A stretch of 61,589 nucleotides of DNA. Origin: REEB509 sp049314555. Lineage in GTDB: Bacteria > Pseudomonadota > Alphaproteobacteria > Caulobacterales > Aquidulcibacteraceae. The stretch is from the NCBI GenBank assembly GCA_049314555.1, contig JBMOEW010000015.1, forward strand, positions 1-61,589. Reading direction: 5' to 3'. The translations under genes were made by a program, and so were the position numbers. Below are positions 8,644 to 17,674 of the stretch, piece by piece. The stretch's first letter is position 1. Each line of letters starts with the position of its first letter. Under the pieces are notes generated by a model. The model had not been told where the DNA came from. It saw only the letters and a list, made by a program, of their open reading frames with translations, and did no database searches.

Positions 8644-9915
8644 TTAGGCCAGTGCTTGCAGGCCCAGATCGATGACTGCTTCTTCTGTAACCGTCAGGGC
8701 GGAACGGGTGCCGGCGGGGCGGGCCGTTTCGGGCATGCCGTTCAAGGCATAGGCCAGCGTCTCGCCGGTTCGGGCATTCCAGAACAGCCCGCACAGCCAG
8801 CCATAGGCGTCGCCGAAATGGCCGCGCCAATTAGCGCTGCGGGGGCCGAAAAAGGCATCGGCGTTGGCGGTTTGGCCCGCAAACAGCTGCGCGCCCAAGC
8901 CGAACCGCAGGAAAAAGCCGCCCTCGGTATCGCCGTTCGGTTGGGCGGGAGTGAAGGCCCAGGCGGGCTCGGTCAGAAGGGTTGCTGCGGCCTGGAGGCT
9001 TGCGATTGGGAGATGGCTGCGGCCGGCCAAGGCCGAGGCCAGCCGGTCCAAGTCATAAACGCTGGCGCGAAGGCCGCCGTGGGGGGCGAAGGCCCCGCCG
9101 TTTTGGCCGATGGGGAGATTGGAGGGGTCGATTGGCTGGCTGTTTTCGCCCAGGTACAGCGCGGGGGTGGGGGCTGGCGGGATGGCGGTATCCACCTGCC
9201 CGGTCCAGACGTTATTGACGAAGCGCGCGCCGGGGGCGGCGGCGTCGCGACGCGCCTGGTCCATGCCGCTCCAGTTATAGCCGACCTGCAGACCAAGGGG
9301 CCGAAACAGGCGATCGCGCATGAATACGTCGAAGCGCGTGTCGGTGATGCGCTCGATGAGTTGGGCTAGTACAGCGTAGTTGATATCGGCATAGGAAAAC
9401 CAGTTGCCGGGGGCGTAGGTGTCTGGGCCAAACCAGCCGCTGTAGCCGGGTTCGTCGCGCGCGTGGATCAGGCGGTCCAGCAGGCGCTCATTTGCGGGGA
9501 CGGGAAAATCAGTGCCATTGCGCAGGCCGCTGCGATGCGACAGCAACAGGCGCGGCGTGATGGGCAGCGCTGGGAAAGCGGGGTGCCGTAAACGGGCGCG
9601 CAGGACGGTGGAGGCGTCTTCGTCCAGGCGGATCTGGTTTTCGGACACCAGTGTGAGGAACCCCCACGCCGTGATCAGCTTGGAGATCGACGCCACCCGA
9701 AACGGCGTGCGCTGGGTGAAGGGCGCGCCTTGCAGGGTGAGCCCGGTGGCACGGTTCAGCGCGATGCGCCCGTTGCCGTGGCGGGCGATGATCGCTGCGC
9801 TGCGCATCGGGGGACCCGGTAGGTGTGCCAGCTGATCCTGCGGTGCTGGCCCGAAGCTTGAGGCAGCAAACGCGGCCGTGGCCGTTCCAAGCAAGCGGCG
9901 GCGCGATGGGCCCAT
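8644..9915 (-). CDS. Beta-lactamase-fold serine hydrolase, exported
   Basis: This 423-residue member of the class C beta-lactamase/DD-peptidase-like serine hydrolases begins SRRRLLGTATAAFAASS, a likely Tat signal. The catalytic SxxK is in VASISKLITAWG. The second motif is YADIN, in place of YxN, as in many esterase-like members. The third conserved region is HFGDAYGW. It may cleave a cell-wall peptide, an ester or a lactam; sequence alone cannot tell. GGAG lies 11 bases before the ATG, which is slightly long. It converges with the O-methyltransferase gene. Confidence 0.85.
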   Translation of the reverse strand: MGPSRRRLLGTATAAFAASSFGPAPQDQLAHLPGPPMRSAAIIARHGNGRIALNRATGLTLQGAPFTQRTPFRVASISKLITAWGFLTLVSENQIRLDEDASTVLRARLRHPAFPALPITPRLLLSHRSGLRNGTDFPVPANERLLDRLIHARDEPGYSGWFGPDTYAPGNWFSYADINYAVLAQLIERITDTRFDVFMRDRLFRPLGLQVGYNWSGMDQARRDAAAPGARFVNNVWTGQVDTAIPPAPTPALYLGENSQPIDPSNLPIGQNGGAFAPHGGLRASVYDLDRLASALAGRSHLPIASLQAAATLLTEPAWAFTPAQPNGDTEGGFFLRFGLGAQLFAGQTANADAFFGPRSANWRGHFGDAYGWLCGLFWNARTGETLAYALNGMPETARPAGTRSALTVTEEAVIDLGLQALA

Positions 9916-9979
9916 GGGGAAGGGTTGCTCCTTGTTGCCGCACTTTTCCCGGATGGGGGTGTGGGCGCAAGGGCTTGCC

Positions 9980-12160
9980 TCAGAAGCTTGCGCTTACCCC
10001 AACCTGGATCAAGCGTGGGGCACTTGGCAGAATGCCGCGGGTGCGATCCACGATGTTGGTTTCATCGGCGATGTTTTTGACGGTGGCGTAGTAGGTGACA
10101 TTGCCGCCGGAGGGCGTGAGATTTAAGCTCGCGTTCCAGGTGGTTTGGGCCTCAATCAGGCCGCGTTGGCCATTGGCGCTGGGGAGCACCGTGTTCAGAT
10201 CATCCGTGAACTGTTCACCTACGAACACGCCTTCGATTTGGGCGTTGAGCCACTGGTTATGGGTATAGCCCAGGGCTGCGCTGAGTTGCCATTCGGGGGC
10301 ATAGGGAAGGCGATTGCCTGTAACCGAAGTTGATCCGAAACCGGACACATTCGAAAAGCGCCGGCCTTGGTAGGAGGCGTCCTCCAGCCAGGTCAGGGCT
10401 GTGCGGAAATACACATCGTTGGCTTGCAGGACACCCATTTCCTGAAGGGAGCCATTCAACGAAACTTCAAGGCCACGGTGGCGTGTGGCACCGGCGCTGG
10501 TCAAGGTGGCGCCGACGCCGCCCGCCAAGGATGCCGGCACGATTTGGTTCTCAAAGTCCATCAGGAACAGGGCGGTGTCTAGGTTGAGGCCATCGCGCAG
10601 CTCGCCGCGCAGGCCCAGCTCCAAGTTGACGCTTTCTTCCGGATCAAGATCAACTGAGCCGCCGGTGTCGGTGACGATATCGGCGACGCCGGGGGGCGAG
10701 AATCCGCGATAGACACCGGCATAAATCGAGATATCCGGGCTCGCGGCGAAAGTGAGGCCAAGGCCTGGAATGACCTCGTTGAGGCTGGTTTCGCCACGCG
10801 CTCCGGTTAGGCGGTTTTCGCGGCGATAGTCGATCGATTCCACGCGCACGCCGGGGCTGATGGCCAGCTGGCCGAAGTCCAACGTGGCGGACACAAACCC
10901 CGACCAGGCATCAATATAGCGGAAATTGTCTTCCCTCACACCGCCGTTGACGCTGGTGCCGGGTTGGCGCGCGCTTGGGGTATCGCCATTGAATTGGCGG
11001 CGGTTCTGACGCTCGGTTTGGAAGCGTGCCCCCGCCTCAATGGTGGTGTTTATGCCAGCCAGGGACGTGCCCCAATTCAGGCGCTGTTCTATTCCGTAGA
11101 CGTTGTATTCGCGCAGACGGCCCTCGTTGCCGCAGGTGGTGTTGACGTTGGCCATACTGCCGCACAGGGGATCAGAGGCATCTGCGGGCCTTTGTCCGGA
11201 GTTGGAGGATTGGCGCCACCAATCGCGATCAAACCAGAGCGCGTAGCCAGAGGTGACCAGCGCGAGGCGTTCGCCCAGTTCCCAAACGTGGGTCGCGGAA
11301 ATGGTGAAGCGCTCGGTGATGAAGCTGTCGTTGCGGAACGGATAGCCGCGGGGGTTGGCGTTATATTCTGCGGTGGTCAAACCGGAATAGCCGACCTGGC
11401 TGTCTTCTTCATACAGGCCTGCCCGCAGGATCAGCTCTTGGCCGGGGGCCAGGTCGCGCTGGGCTTTGAGGTAAAAGTCTGAGAACTCAAAACCCTGGTT
11501 TTCGCGCACACCGTCAAAGGTGGTCATGTTGGCATGGCCCAGAACGCGAAACCCGAACACGGGGCCGCCCAAGGATGCGTCCAGCTCGCGGTAGCCGTCG
11601 CTGCCGCCGGCGAAGGTAAAGCGACGGGCGTTTTCGCTTGGGGCCTGCGGCGTGATGTAGTTGATGACGCCGCCCACCGTATGCGGACCAAAGCGGATTT
11701 GGCTGGCGCCTTTCAACACCTCGATGCGGGCAAAGCGGCGCAGAGGCGGATGGGAATAGGTGCTGTTATCGCCGTAGAGGCCGTAGGTGAGGGGAAGGCC
11801 ATCCTCCAGGAGGATCACTTCGGTGGAGCGGGTGGGGTTTAGGCCGCGGATGCCAATGTTGGGACGCAAGCCCAAGCCTTCTTCGTCGCGCACAACCACG
11901 CCCGCAACCTGGCGGAGGGCCTCGTTGACCGTGAACACGCGGGAGCGCTCCAGGTCTTGCTGGTCGATCACTGCGCCAGAGCCTGGAATGTCGCGCAGGC
12001 GATCGCGCTCGCCGATCACCACTATGGGGGCGTCGATGGCAATCGCCTGGCCCGCTACGGGGCCGGCCTCAGACACCGTCTCGGCGGCGGCCAAGCTGGG
12101 TGCTGTCCATCCCGCCAGGGCCAAGACCATGGAGGCGGCCAGTTCGTTTTTGCGTCTCAT
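9980..12160 (-). CDS. TonB-dependent outer-membrane receptor, FecA-like
   Basis: This product of about 726 residues is a TonB-dependent transporter. It has a signal peptide ending near SLAAAE, a plug domain (about 45-165) with IRGLNPTRSTEVILLEDG and the strongly conserved VLKGASQIRFGPHTVGGVINYIT, then a 22-strand barrel ending in a terminal Phe. The plug resembles the ferric-dicitrate (FecA) group, so an iron chelate is the likely cargo. The start is the second Met (ATG 12160): GGAG sits 6 bases before it but directly abuts the first Met. A palindrome in the leader supports iron control. No fecI/fecR pair is adjacent. Confidence 0.88.
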   Translation of the reverse strand: MRRKNELAASMVLALAGWTAPSLAAAETVSEAGPVAGQAIAIDAPIVVIGERDRLRDIPGSGAVIDQQDLERSRVFTVNEALRQVAGVVVRDEEGLGLRPNIGIRGLNPTRSTEVILLEDGLPLTYGLYGDNSTYSHPPLRRFARIEVLKGASQIRFGPHTVGGVINYITPQAPSENARRFTFAGGSDGYRELDASLGGPVFGFRVLGHANMTTFDGVRENQGFEFSDFYLKAQRDLAPGQELILRAGLYEEDSQVGYSGLTTAEYNANPRGYPFRNDSFITERFTISATHVWELGERLALVTSGYALWFDRDWWRQSSNSGQRPADASDPLCGSMANVNTTCGNEGRLREYNVYGIEQRLNWGTSLAGINTTIEAGARFQTERQNRRQFNGDTPSARQPGTSVNGGVREDNFRYIDAWSGFVSATLDFGQLAISPGVRVESIDYRRENRLTGARGETSLNEVIPGLGLTFAASPDISIYAGVYRGFSPPGVADIVTDTGGSVDLDPEESVNLELGLRGELRDGLNLDTALFLMDFENQIVPASLAGGVGATLTSAGATRHRGLEVSLNGSLQEMGVLQANDVYFRTALTWLEDASYQGRRFSNVSGFGSTSVTGNRLPYAPEWQLSAALGYTHNQWLNAQIEGVFVGEQFTDDLNTVLPSANGQRGLIEAQTTWNASLNLTPSGGNVTYYATVKNIADETNIVDRTRGILPSAPRLIQVGVSASF

Positions 12161-12176
12161 TTGCATCTCCGGAAGA

Positions 12177-12191
12177 TGCGAATAGTTCGCA
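12177..12191 (-). promoter_or_regulatory. Perfect 15-bp palindrome upstream of the TonB receptor (Fur/Mur-like)
   Basis: TGCGAATAGTTCGCA has 6-base perfect arms and a 3-base centre. It sits 16 bases upstream of the receptor's chosen start. Its TGC-N9-GCA layout resembles sites bound by alphaproteobacterial Fur-family proteins, and a fur gene is present at 50,471. The identity of the regulator is inference. Confidence 0.5.
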
Positions 12192-12260
12192 ACTGGGGGC
12201 GATGCAAGCGGTTTATGTGGTGGCTGCTGTTGTTATGTCGCGCTTCAGGGTGCCGCTGCG

Positions 12261-12872
12261 TCAGGCCGCAATGGCGCGCTGATAGGCGGGACGTTCCTGC
12301 AGACGCGCCCAGTATTTGGCGACATCGTCTGGCGGATCCTTCATCACGCCCATAAAGTCTGCCAAGTGGAGCGCATAGCCGACCATCACATCTGCGGCGG
12401 TCATTTCGCCGCCAACGAGGTAGCCGGTTTCGCCCAAGTTCGCGTCCAGCACCTTCAGGCGTTCCTTAAACATGGTCACGGCTTCGTCGGCAACTTGGCC
12501 GATGCGGCGTTCCTTGGGGCGAATAATTGTGTGTTGGGCGATGGCACCCAAGGGCGGGGTGAGGGTGGCTTCGCCGGCGTGAATCCACTGCAGATAGGCG
12601 GGATAGTCCGCGTCTCCCAAGACTTTTTTGAACGGGGCCTTGCCGTATTTCTCGGTGAGATACTGGCAAATGGCACCGCTTTCGACCATGCGGACGCCGC
12701 CGTCCTCGATCGCTGGAACCTTGCCAAACGGGTTGATCCGCAGGAACTCCTCAGAGCGCAGGGTGGCCGGGTCAAAGGGCATATGCACGATCTCGTGCGG
12801 CATGCCGATTTCCTCTGCCAGCCAAACGACGCGCAGGGATCGGGCCTGCTTTGAGTGATAGATTTTCAGCAT
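12261..12872 (-). CDS. Glutathione S-transferase family protein
   Basis: This 203-residue cytosolic GST-fold protein has an N-terminal thioredoxin-like domain (LKIYHSKQARSLRVVWLAEE) and the glutathione-contact segment NPFGKVPAIEDGGVRMVESGAI with the cis-proline and the ES pair. An all-helical C-terminal domain runs from about residue 85. It conjugates or reduces electrophiles with glutathione; the specific substrate is unknown. GGAG lies 8 bases before the ATG. It diverges from the DUF1003 gene across a 127-base gap that must hold both promoters. Confidence 0.9.
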   Translation of the reverse strand: MLKIYHSKQARSLRVVWLAEEIGMPHEIVHMPFDPATLRSEEFLRINPFGKVPAIEDGGVRMVESGAICQYLTEKYGKAPFKKVLGDADYPAYLQWIHAGEATLTPPLGAIAQHTIIRPKERRIGQVADEAVTMFKERLKVLDANLGETGYLVGGEMTAADVMVGYALHLADFMGVMKDPPDDVAKYWARLQERPAYQRAIAA

Positions 12873-12999
12873 GCGGTGGCTCCTCAGGTCTTTTCATGCG
12901 CGGCGGGCGCGCCGAGCGCAAGGATAGAAAGGGTCGCGGGGGCGGCTTTGGCGGTTGGGTGTATGGTCGGTTGGACCTCGTTTGCACCTGGAGTTCGCC

Positions 13000-13467
13000 A
13001 TGGCTGACCTTTCCTCGCTCCTTGAAAACCTACGGGCACGGGCCCGCTCCCGGGACCCTGAAGCCGCTCTGGTGCCTCAGGGGCTTGGGCAGAAGTGCGC
13101 CGATTGGGTGGCCATGACCGTTGGGTCTTGGCGCTTCATTATGGTTCAGAGCGCGCTTTTGATCGGGTGGCTGATTTTCAATAGCGTTTCAGGGGCGCGG
13201 GTTGATCCCTACCCGTTCATCCTGTTGAATTTGCTGCTTTCTTTTCAGGCCGCCTATACCGCGCCGATCATCATGATGAGCCAAAACCGGTTGGCGGATG
13301 TGGATCGCCGGCGCAGCATCGACGACTTCGAGATCAACAAGAAGGCCGAGCTCGAAATCGAGCTGTTGCATGAGAAAATCGATCTGCTGCGGGAGAAGGA
13401 ATTGGCCGACCTGACGCAGGCTGTCGCGCGGTTGACGGCGTTATTGGCCGAACGGGATGGTCGGTGA
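13000..13467 (+). CDS. DUF1003 family membrane protein
   Basis: This 155-residue protein has the DUF1003 signature DPYPFILLNLLLSFQAAYTAPIIMMSQNR between two membrane segments (about 47-66 and 76-98). A charged helical C-terminal tail rich in Glu and Lys follows (about 105-150), probably a coiled coil. It is a predicted inner-membrane protein of unknown role. The start at ATG 13000 has TGGAG 6 bases upstream; an earlier in-frame start is less likely. Its last 27 bases overlap tail-to-tail with the TetR gene. Confidence 0.85.
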   Translation: MADLSSLLENLRARARSRDPEAALVPQGLGQKCADWVAMTVGSWRFIMVQSALLIGWLIFNSVSGARVDPYPFILLNLLLSFQAAYTAPIIMMSQNRLADVDRRRSIDDFEINKKAELEIELLHEKIDLLREKELADLTQAVARLTALLAERDGR

Positions 13468-14034
13468 GGCGGCAAGGATCGCTGTGGCTGCGACCTTTGC
13501 GGCTTGAGCGGGTGCCCCATCGGCGCGCAGGGTGGCGTGCACGGTCGCGCCATCCATGAGCAGGATCAGCATGGCGGCTGTGGCACCGGGATCTTGGTGA
13601 TCGGCTTTCACCAATTGGTCGCGCAACCAGTCCTGCACCGCGCGTTTGTGGGCCAAGGCGGCGGCCACAACCGCTTGGTTTTCCGGCAGCTCTTGGGCGG
13701 CCTTGGCAAAGGGGCAGCCGTTGAAATCGGGCAGCAGGAACCAGGCCGCGAGCGCATCAAACAGGGCGAGTGCTGCGGGCTCGCCGGTGGCTTGTGAATG
13801 GGCCAAGGCAGCTTGCGTGAGGCTATCACGCTGGGCCGGGCCGTGCTGCGCCAGAACCGCTAAAATCAAATCGTCTTTCGACGGAAAGTGGCGGTAGAGC
13901 GTCGCCTTGGCCACGCCGCTTTCGGCGATGATGCGATCGACGCCGGTGGCGCGGATGCCGTGGCGATCGAACAGGGCCGCGGCGGTGCGCAAAATCGCGT
14001 CGCGCGGGGGCTTTGAGGGGGCGGGGCTCGACAT
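13441..14034 (-). CDS. TetR/AcrR-family transcriptional repressor
   Basis: This 197-residue regulator has an N-terminal TetR helix-turn-helix (ILRTAAALFDRHGIRATGVD then IAESGVAKATLYRHFPSKDDL, about residues 14-58) and a variable ligand-binding C-terminal domain. It is divergent from the amidase lipoprotein gene. A near-perfect operator-like palindrome lies in the gap, so it likely represses itself and perhaps the amidase. No Shine-Dalgarno is evident before the ATG, so translation may be leaderless. The ligand is unknown. Confidence 0.88.
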   Translation of the reverse strand: MSSPAPSKPPRDAILRTAAALFDRHGIRATGVDRIIAESGVAKATLYRHFPSKDDLILAVLAQHGPAQRDSLTQAALAHSQATGEPAALALFDALAAWFLLPDFNGCPFAKAAQELPENQAVVAAALAHKRAVQDWLRDQLVKADHQDPGATAAMLILLMDGATVHATLRADGAPAQAAKVAATAILAASPTIPFGQ

Positions 14035-14052
14035 CTTGGGTGTTTGGCACCG

Positions 14053-14068
14053 GACAGACAGGTCTGTC
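14053..14068. promoter_or_regulatory. Probable TetR operator
   Basis: Perfect 7-base arms GACAGAC and GTCTGTC flank a 2-base centre, 19 bases upstream of the TetR start and 86 bases upstream of the amidase start. The size and position are as expected for a TetR-family dimer site controlling divergent genes. Binding is inferred. Confidence 0.65.
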
Positions 14069-14153
14069 TATCCCTGGCAGCGCTGCGCTGTTCTGGCCTT
14101 GTGAGGCGATCAAAGAGGCGCTTCAGTGGGGGGGCAAAAGGGGAATAGAACTA

Positions 14154-15701
14154 ATGCGGCTAGCTGGACTTGGGATGATTGCGGTTGTTGGTTTGGTGGC
14201 GGCGTGTGCTGCGATGCCTGAGACGGCGGCAGTGCAAGATCAGGCGGGTCAAGGTGCCCTGCAGAGGCCCCTATCCGATTGGGCGGTGACGGAAAACATC
14301 ACGAGCGCGGCGATTGTTGGCCAGTATCTGGATCGGATCCGGGCGGATCGGTCCGATGGGGGCACGAATGCTGTGCTGGCCTTGAACCCGAATGCCATGC
14401 GCGATGCGGCGGCGCTGGATGCGGCGCGGCCGGCGGGGGCTGGGCCGCTTTATGGGTTGCCGATTTTGATCAAGGACAACATCGAGACGTTGGACCCGAT
14501 GCCCACAACGGCGGGGTCGCTGGCGCTGATTGGCAATATCACGGACCGCGATTCCCCGCTGGTAGCGCGGCTGCGGGCGGCGGGCATGGTGGTGCTGGGC
14601 AAGGCCAATTTGTCCGAATGGGCCAACATTCGCGATGACAAGTCCACCAGCGGCTGGAGTGCGGTTGGCGGGCAGACCCATAACCCGCATCTTCGGGGTA
14701 CAAACCCATGTGGCTCATCGTCTGGCAGTGCTGCGGCGGTTGCTGCAGGGCTTGCGCCGGCGGCGATTGGCACGGAAACGGACGGCTCGATTGTGTGCCC
14801 CTCGGCAATCAACGGGATCGTGGGCTTCAAGCCGACGGTGGGGCTGATTTCGCGCCGCTACATCGTGCCCATAAGCACCAGCCAAGACACCGCCGGGCCG
14901 ATGACGCTGACGGTGCGGGACGCAGCGCTCTTGCTGAGCGTCATGGCGGGAACCGATCCGGCTGATCCTGCGACCGCAGAGGCTGATGCGCGGCGTATAG
15001 ACTATGCGGCGGGGTTGTCTGTAGACGGATTGCAGGGCTTGCGGATCGGCGTGTTGACGCTGGAGGGAACCAATGCCGCCGTGTTTGGGGCGGCTGTGGC
15101 GCGGTTGGCGGCGGCGGGCGCTGTGCTTGTGCCTATCGCGCCAGACTTGGGACCGGTGCGGGCCGCCGGGGCCGATGAGTTTGCTGTGTTGATGGCGGAG
15201 TTGCGCACTGGCCTCGCCGCGTATCTTGGGGATTTGCCGGCGAATGGGGTGACGGTTCGGAGTTTGGCGGACGTGATCGCCTTCAACCGCGCGCACGCGG
15301 CTTTAGAGATGCCGTATTTTGGGCAGTCGATTTTTGAGCAGGCGGAGGCGTCCACCGCCACGCAGGCGGAATATCTTGCCGCGCGGGCGCGTTCGCTGCG
15401 GGCTGCGGGGGTAGACGGGATTGACGCTTGGCTTGCGGCCAATGACCTTGACCTGATCGTTGCGCAGACAAACGGGCCGGCTTGGCGCACCACCCTGGGC
15501 GCTGGCGATGCGTTTGTGCCGCCCAGTGCCAGCCGCGCGCCAGCCATCGCTGGCTATCCGCACTTGACGGTGCCGATGGGCACGGTGGACGGCTTGCCGC
15601 TGGGTCTATCATTTATCGGGCCAGCCTGGAGCGACGCGCTGGTGCTACAGGCCGGGCATGCGTTTGAAGTGGCAGGACCAAGCCTGCGCGCGGCACCGTG
15701 A
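14154..15701 (+). CDS. Amidase-signature-family lipoprotein
   Basis: This 515-residue amidase-signature enzyme has the Ser-cisSer-Lys triad: K107 in PILIKDNIE, the cis-serine in CGSSSGSAAAVAAG (188-190), and the nucleophile S212 in TETDGSIVCPS. The N-terminus is a lipoprotein signal with the lipobox cysteine at 18 (GLVAAC), so the enzyme should sit on the periplasmic side of a membrane. I set the start at ATG 14154; the open frame extends upstream through the operator region. It hydrolyses some amide; the substrate is unknown. The neighbouring TetR protein may control it. Confidence 0.88.
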   Translation: MRLAGLGMIAVVGLVAACAAMPETAAVQDQAGQGALQRPLSDWAVTENITSAAIVGQYLDRIRADRSDGGTNAVLALNPNAMRDAAALDAARPAGAGPLYGLPILIKDNIETLDPMPTTAGSLALIGNITDRDSPLVARLRAAGMVVLGKANLSEWANIRDDKSTSGWSAVGGQTHNPHLRGTNPCGSSSGSAAAVAAGLAPAAIGTETDGSIVCPSAINGIVGFKPTVGLISRRYIVPISTSQDTAGPMTLTVRDAALLLSVMAGTDPADPATAEADARRIDYAAGLSVDGLQGLRIGVLTLEGTNAAVFGAAVARLAAAGAVLVPIAPDLGPVRAAGADEFAVLMAELRTGLAAYLGDLPANGVTVRSLADVIAFNRAHAALEMPYFGQSIFEQAEASTATQAEYLAARARSLRAAGVDGIDAWLAANDLDLIVAQTNGPAWRTTLGAGDAFVPPSASRAPAIAGYPHLTVPMGTVDGLPLGLSFIGPAWSDALVLQAGHAFEVAGPSLRAAP

Positions 15702-15721
15702 AGGTGCCGCAGCGTTAGGCT

Positions 15722-17014
15722 TCAAGTGTTCATGCTTTGGAAGAAGTCGTCATTGGTTTTGGATTGACGCAACTTATCGTTCAGGAACTCGATCGCGTCC
15801 TGGGTGCCCATGGGCGAGAGGATCCGGCGCAGCACATACATTTTTTGCATGTACTCGCGCGGGGTGATCAGCTCTTCCTTGCGGGTGCCGGACTTGAGGA
15901 TGTCCATCGCCGGGAAGATGCGCTTGTCGGCGACTTTCCGATCCAGGATGATTTCCGAGTTACCCGTGCCCTTGAACTCTTCAAAGATCACTTCGTCCAT
16001 GCGCGAGCCGGTGTCGATCAAGGCAGTGGCGATGATCGTGAGGGAGCCGCCCTCTTCCAGGTTGCGCGCCGCACCGAAGAACCGCTTCGGACGCTGCAGG
16101 GCGTTGGCATCGACACCGCCAGTGAGCACTTTGCCGGAGCTTGGCACGACGGTGTTGTAGGCGCGGCCGAGGCGCGTGATCGAGTCTAGCAGGATGACCA
16201 CGTCTTTGCCGTGTTCGGCCAGACGCTTGGCTTTTTCGATGACCATTTCGGCCACCTGAACGTGGCGGGTTGCGGGCTCGTCAAAGGTTGAGGCCACGAC
16301 CTCGCCCTTCACCGTGCGCTGCATATCGGTCACTTCCTCGGGGCGCTCGTCGATCAGCAGCACCATGAGGTAGACCTCAGGGTGATTGGCCTCGATCGAT
16401 TTGGCGATGTTCTGGAGAAGGACGGTTTTGCCGGTGCGCGGTGGGGCCACGATCAAGGCGCGCTGGCCTTTGCCGATCGGGGCTACCACGTCGATGATGC
16501 GGCCCGAGCGGTCTTTGACCGTTGGGTCCGGCATTTCCATGTTCAGGCGCTTATTGGGATAAAGCGGGGTGAGGTTATCGAAGTGCACCTTGTGGCGCAC
16601 TTTTTCGGGATCCTCGAAATTGATCGCGTTGACCTTCACCAGGGCAAAGTAGCGCTCGCCGTCCTTTGGGGCCCGGATTTGACCATCGACCGTATCGCCG
16701 GTGCGCAGGCCGAATTTGCGGATCTGGCTAGGGGAAACGTAGATGTCGTCCGGGCCAGGCAGATAGTTGGACTGCGGCGAGCGCAAAAACGCAAAGCCAT
16801 CGGGCAGGATTTCGATGACGCCCGCGCCGGCGATTTCCACGCCGCGCTCGGCAAGCTGTTTTAGGATCGCAAACAACATGTCCTGCGTGCGCAAGATGTT
16901 CGCGTTCTCAACCTCCAGCCCTTCGGCAAAGGAGAGGAGTTCTGTGGGGGATTTCTTTTTCAGGTCTTGGAGGGTGAGCTGAGTCAGCCCTTCAAGGAAT
17001 TGTTCTTCGCTCAT
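15722..17014 (-). CDS. rho: Transcription termination factor Rho
   Basis: This is a hexameric RNA-dependent ATPase that terminates transcription. The 430-residue protein has the N-terminal Rho helix bundle (about 5-45), the RNA-binding cold-shock-like domain with GFAFLRSPQSNYLPGPDDIYVS (about 73-94), and the ATPase core with Walker A APPRTGKT (190-197) and LLIDERPEEVTDM. The Q- and R-loop region VDANALQRPKRFFGAARN is intact. The length is standard. It lies at the end of the minus-strand haem cluster left of the origin, the usual alphaproteobacterial position. The 194-base leader contains paired repeats. Confidence 0.97.
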   Translation of the reverse strand: MSEEQFLEGLTQLTLQDLKKKSPTELLSFAEGLEVENANILRTQDMLFAILKQLAERGVEIAGAGVIEILPDGFAFLRSPQSNYLPGPDDIYVSPSQIRKFGLRTGDTVDGQIRAPKDGERYFALVKVNAINFEDPEKVRHKVHFDNLTPLYPNKRLNMEMPDPTVKDRSGRIIDVVAPIGKGQRALIVAPPRTGKTVLLQNIAKSIEANHPEVYLMVLLIDERPEEVTDMQRTVKGEVVASTFDEPATRHVQVAEMVIEKAKRLAEHGKDVVILLDSITRLGRAYNTVVPSSGKVLTGGVDANALQRPKRFFGAARNLEEGGSLTIIATALIDTGSRMDEVIFEEFKGTGNSEIILDRKVADKRIFPAMDILKSGTRKEELITPREYMQKMYVLRRILSPMGTQDAIEFLNDKLRQSKTNDDFFQSMNT

Positions 17015-17110
17015 GATCAGGCCCAGAGGGTCGCTGCAAGGCGCTTTTCACCTGCATTGGCGACCGGATTTGATGTGGGTTCGACGGTTTAGGAGGGAGG
17101 GTTTATCAGG

Positions 17111-17173
17111 GTTTTGGGCGCGCCGCCGACGCGCAGGCCCTTTGACAGGGCGCTCACACCATCAGCCCAAAAC
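17111..17173 (-). promoter_or_regulatory. Structured 5' leader of rho
   Basis: Outer arms GTTTTGGGC (17111-17119) and GCCCAAAAC (17165-17173) are perfect complements. Between them, GCCCT (17137-17141) and AGGGC (17147-17151) form a second hairpin. The region lies about 97-160 bases upstream of the rho start, between hemJ and rho. No T-run follows. It may act in rho autoregulation or end the hem transcript; both are inference. Confidence 0.4.
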
Positions 17174-17208
17174 ATATGGGGCGCGCCGCGTCAAGCGAAA
17201 AGAATGGG

Positions 17209-17652
17209 TCAGAACGGCTCAAGGGTTGCGAAAATGACAACGGGGATGGCGATCAGGAAAGGCACTTCGTTCAGCAAGCGCCAGGTTTTGGACGACAAGG
17301 GCCGCTGGCCTGCCTCCATCTTCTTGCCCTGCATCACGTAATACCCGTGCAGGCCGCTTAACGCGACGACCAGCGCCAGTTTTGCCCAAAGCCAAAGGCG
17401 AATTCCCGGGCCAAGGTTGTATTGGATCAGCAGATAGAGGCCAAAAACCCAGGTGAGGATCATGGTAGGGGTAAGGATGATCTTGCGCAGGCGGCGGGAG
17501 GCTTCGATCATCTTTGCCTCCAGTTCGCCGCCGGGTTGGGCTTCGGTTTGGTAGGCATAAAGGCGCGGCAACATCAAAAGGCCCGCCATCCAGGCGATCA
17601 CGGCCAGGATGTGAAGCGCGCGTCCGAGGTTATAGAAATCGACCGATGGCAT
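17209..17652 (-). CDS. hemJ: Protoporphyrinogen oxidase HemJ
   Basis: This 147-residue, four-helix membrane protein matches HemJ, which oxidises protoporphyrinogen IX to protoporphyrin IX in bacteria lacking HemG/HemY. The N-terminal NLGRALHILAVIAWMAGLL carries the conserved histidine (H14). The LRKIILTPTMILTWVFGLYL and WLWAKLALVVALSGLHGYYV segments are family-typical. It follows hemH by 22 bases, so hemE-hemH-hemJ form one haem operon. An AGGA sequence precedes the ATG. Confidence 0.92.
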   Translation of the reverse strand: MPSVDFYNLGRALHILAVIAWMAGLLMLPRLYAYQTEAQPGGELEAKMIEASRRLRKIILTPTMILTWVFGLYLLIQYNLGPGIRLWLWAKLALVVALSGLHGYYVMQGKKMEAGQRPLSSKTWRLLNEVPFLIAIPVVIFATLEPF

Positions 17653-17674
17653 GAGGTGGGGTCCTCTGGAGGCG

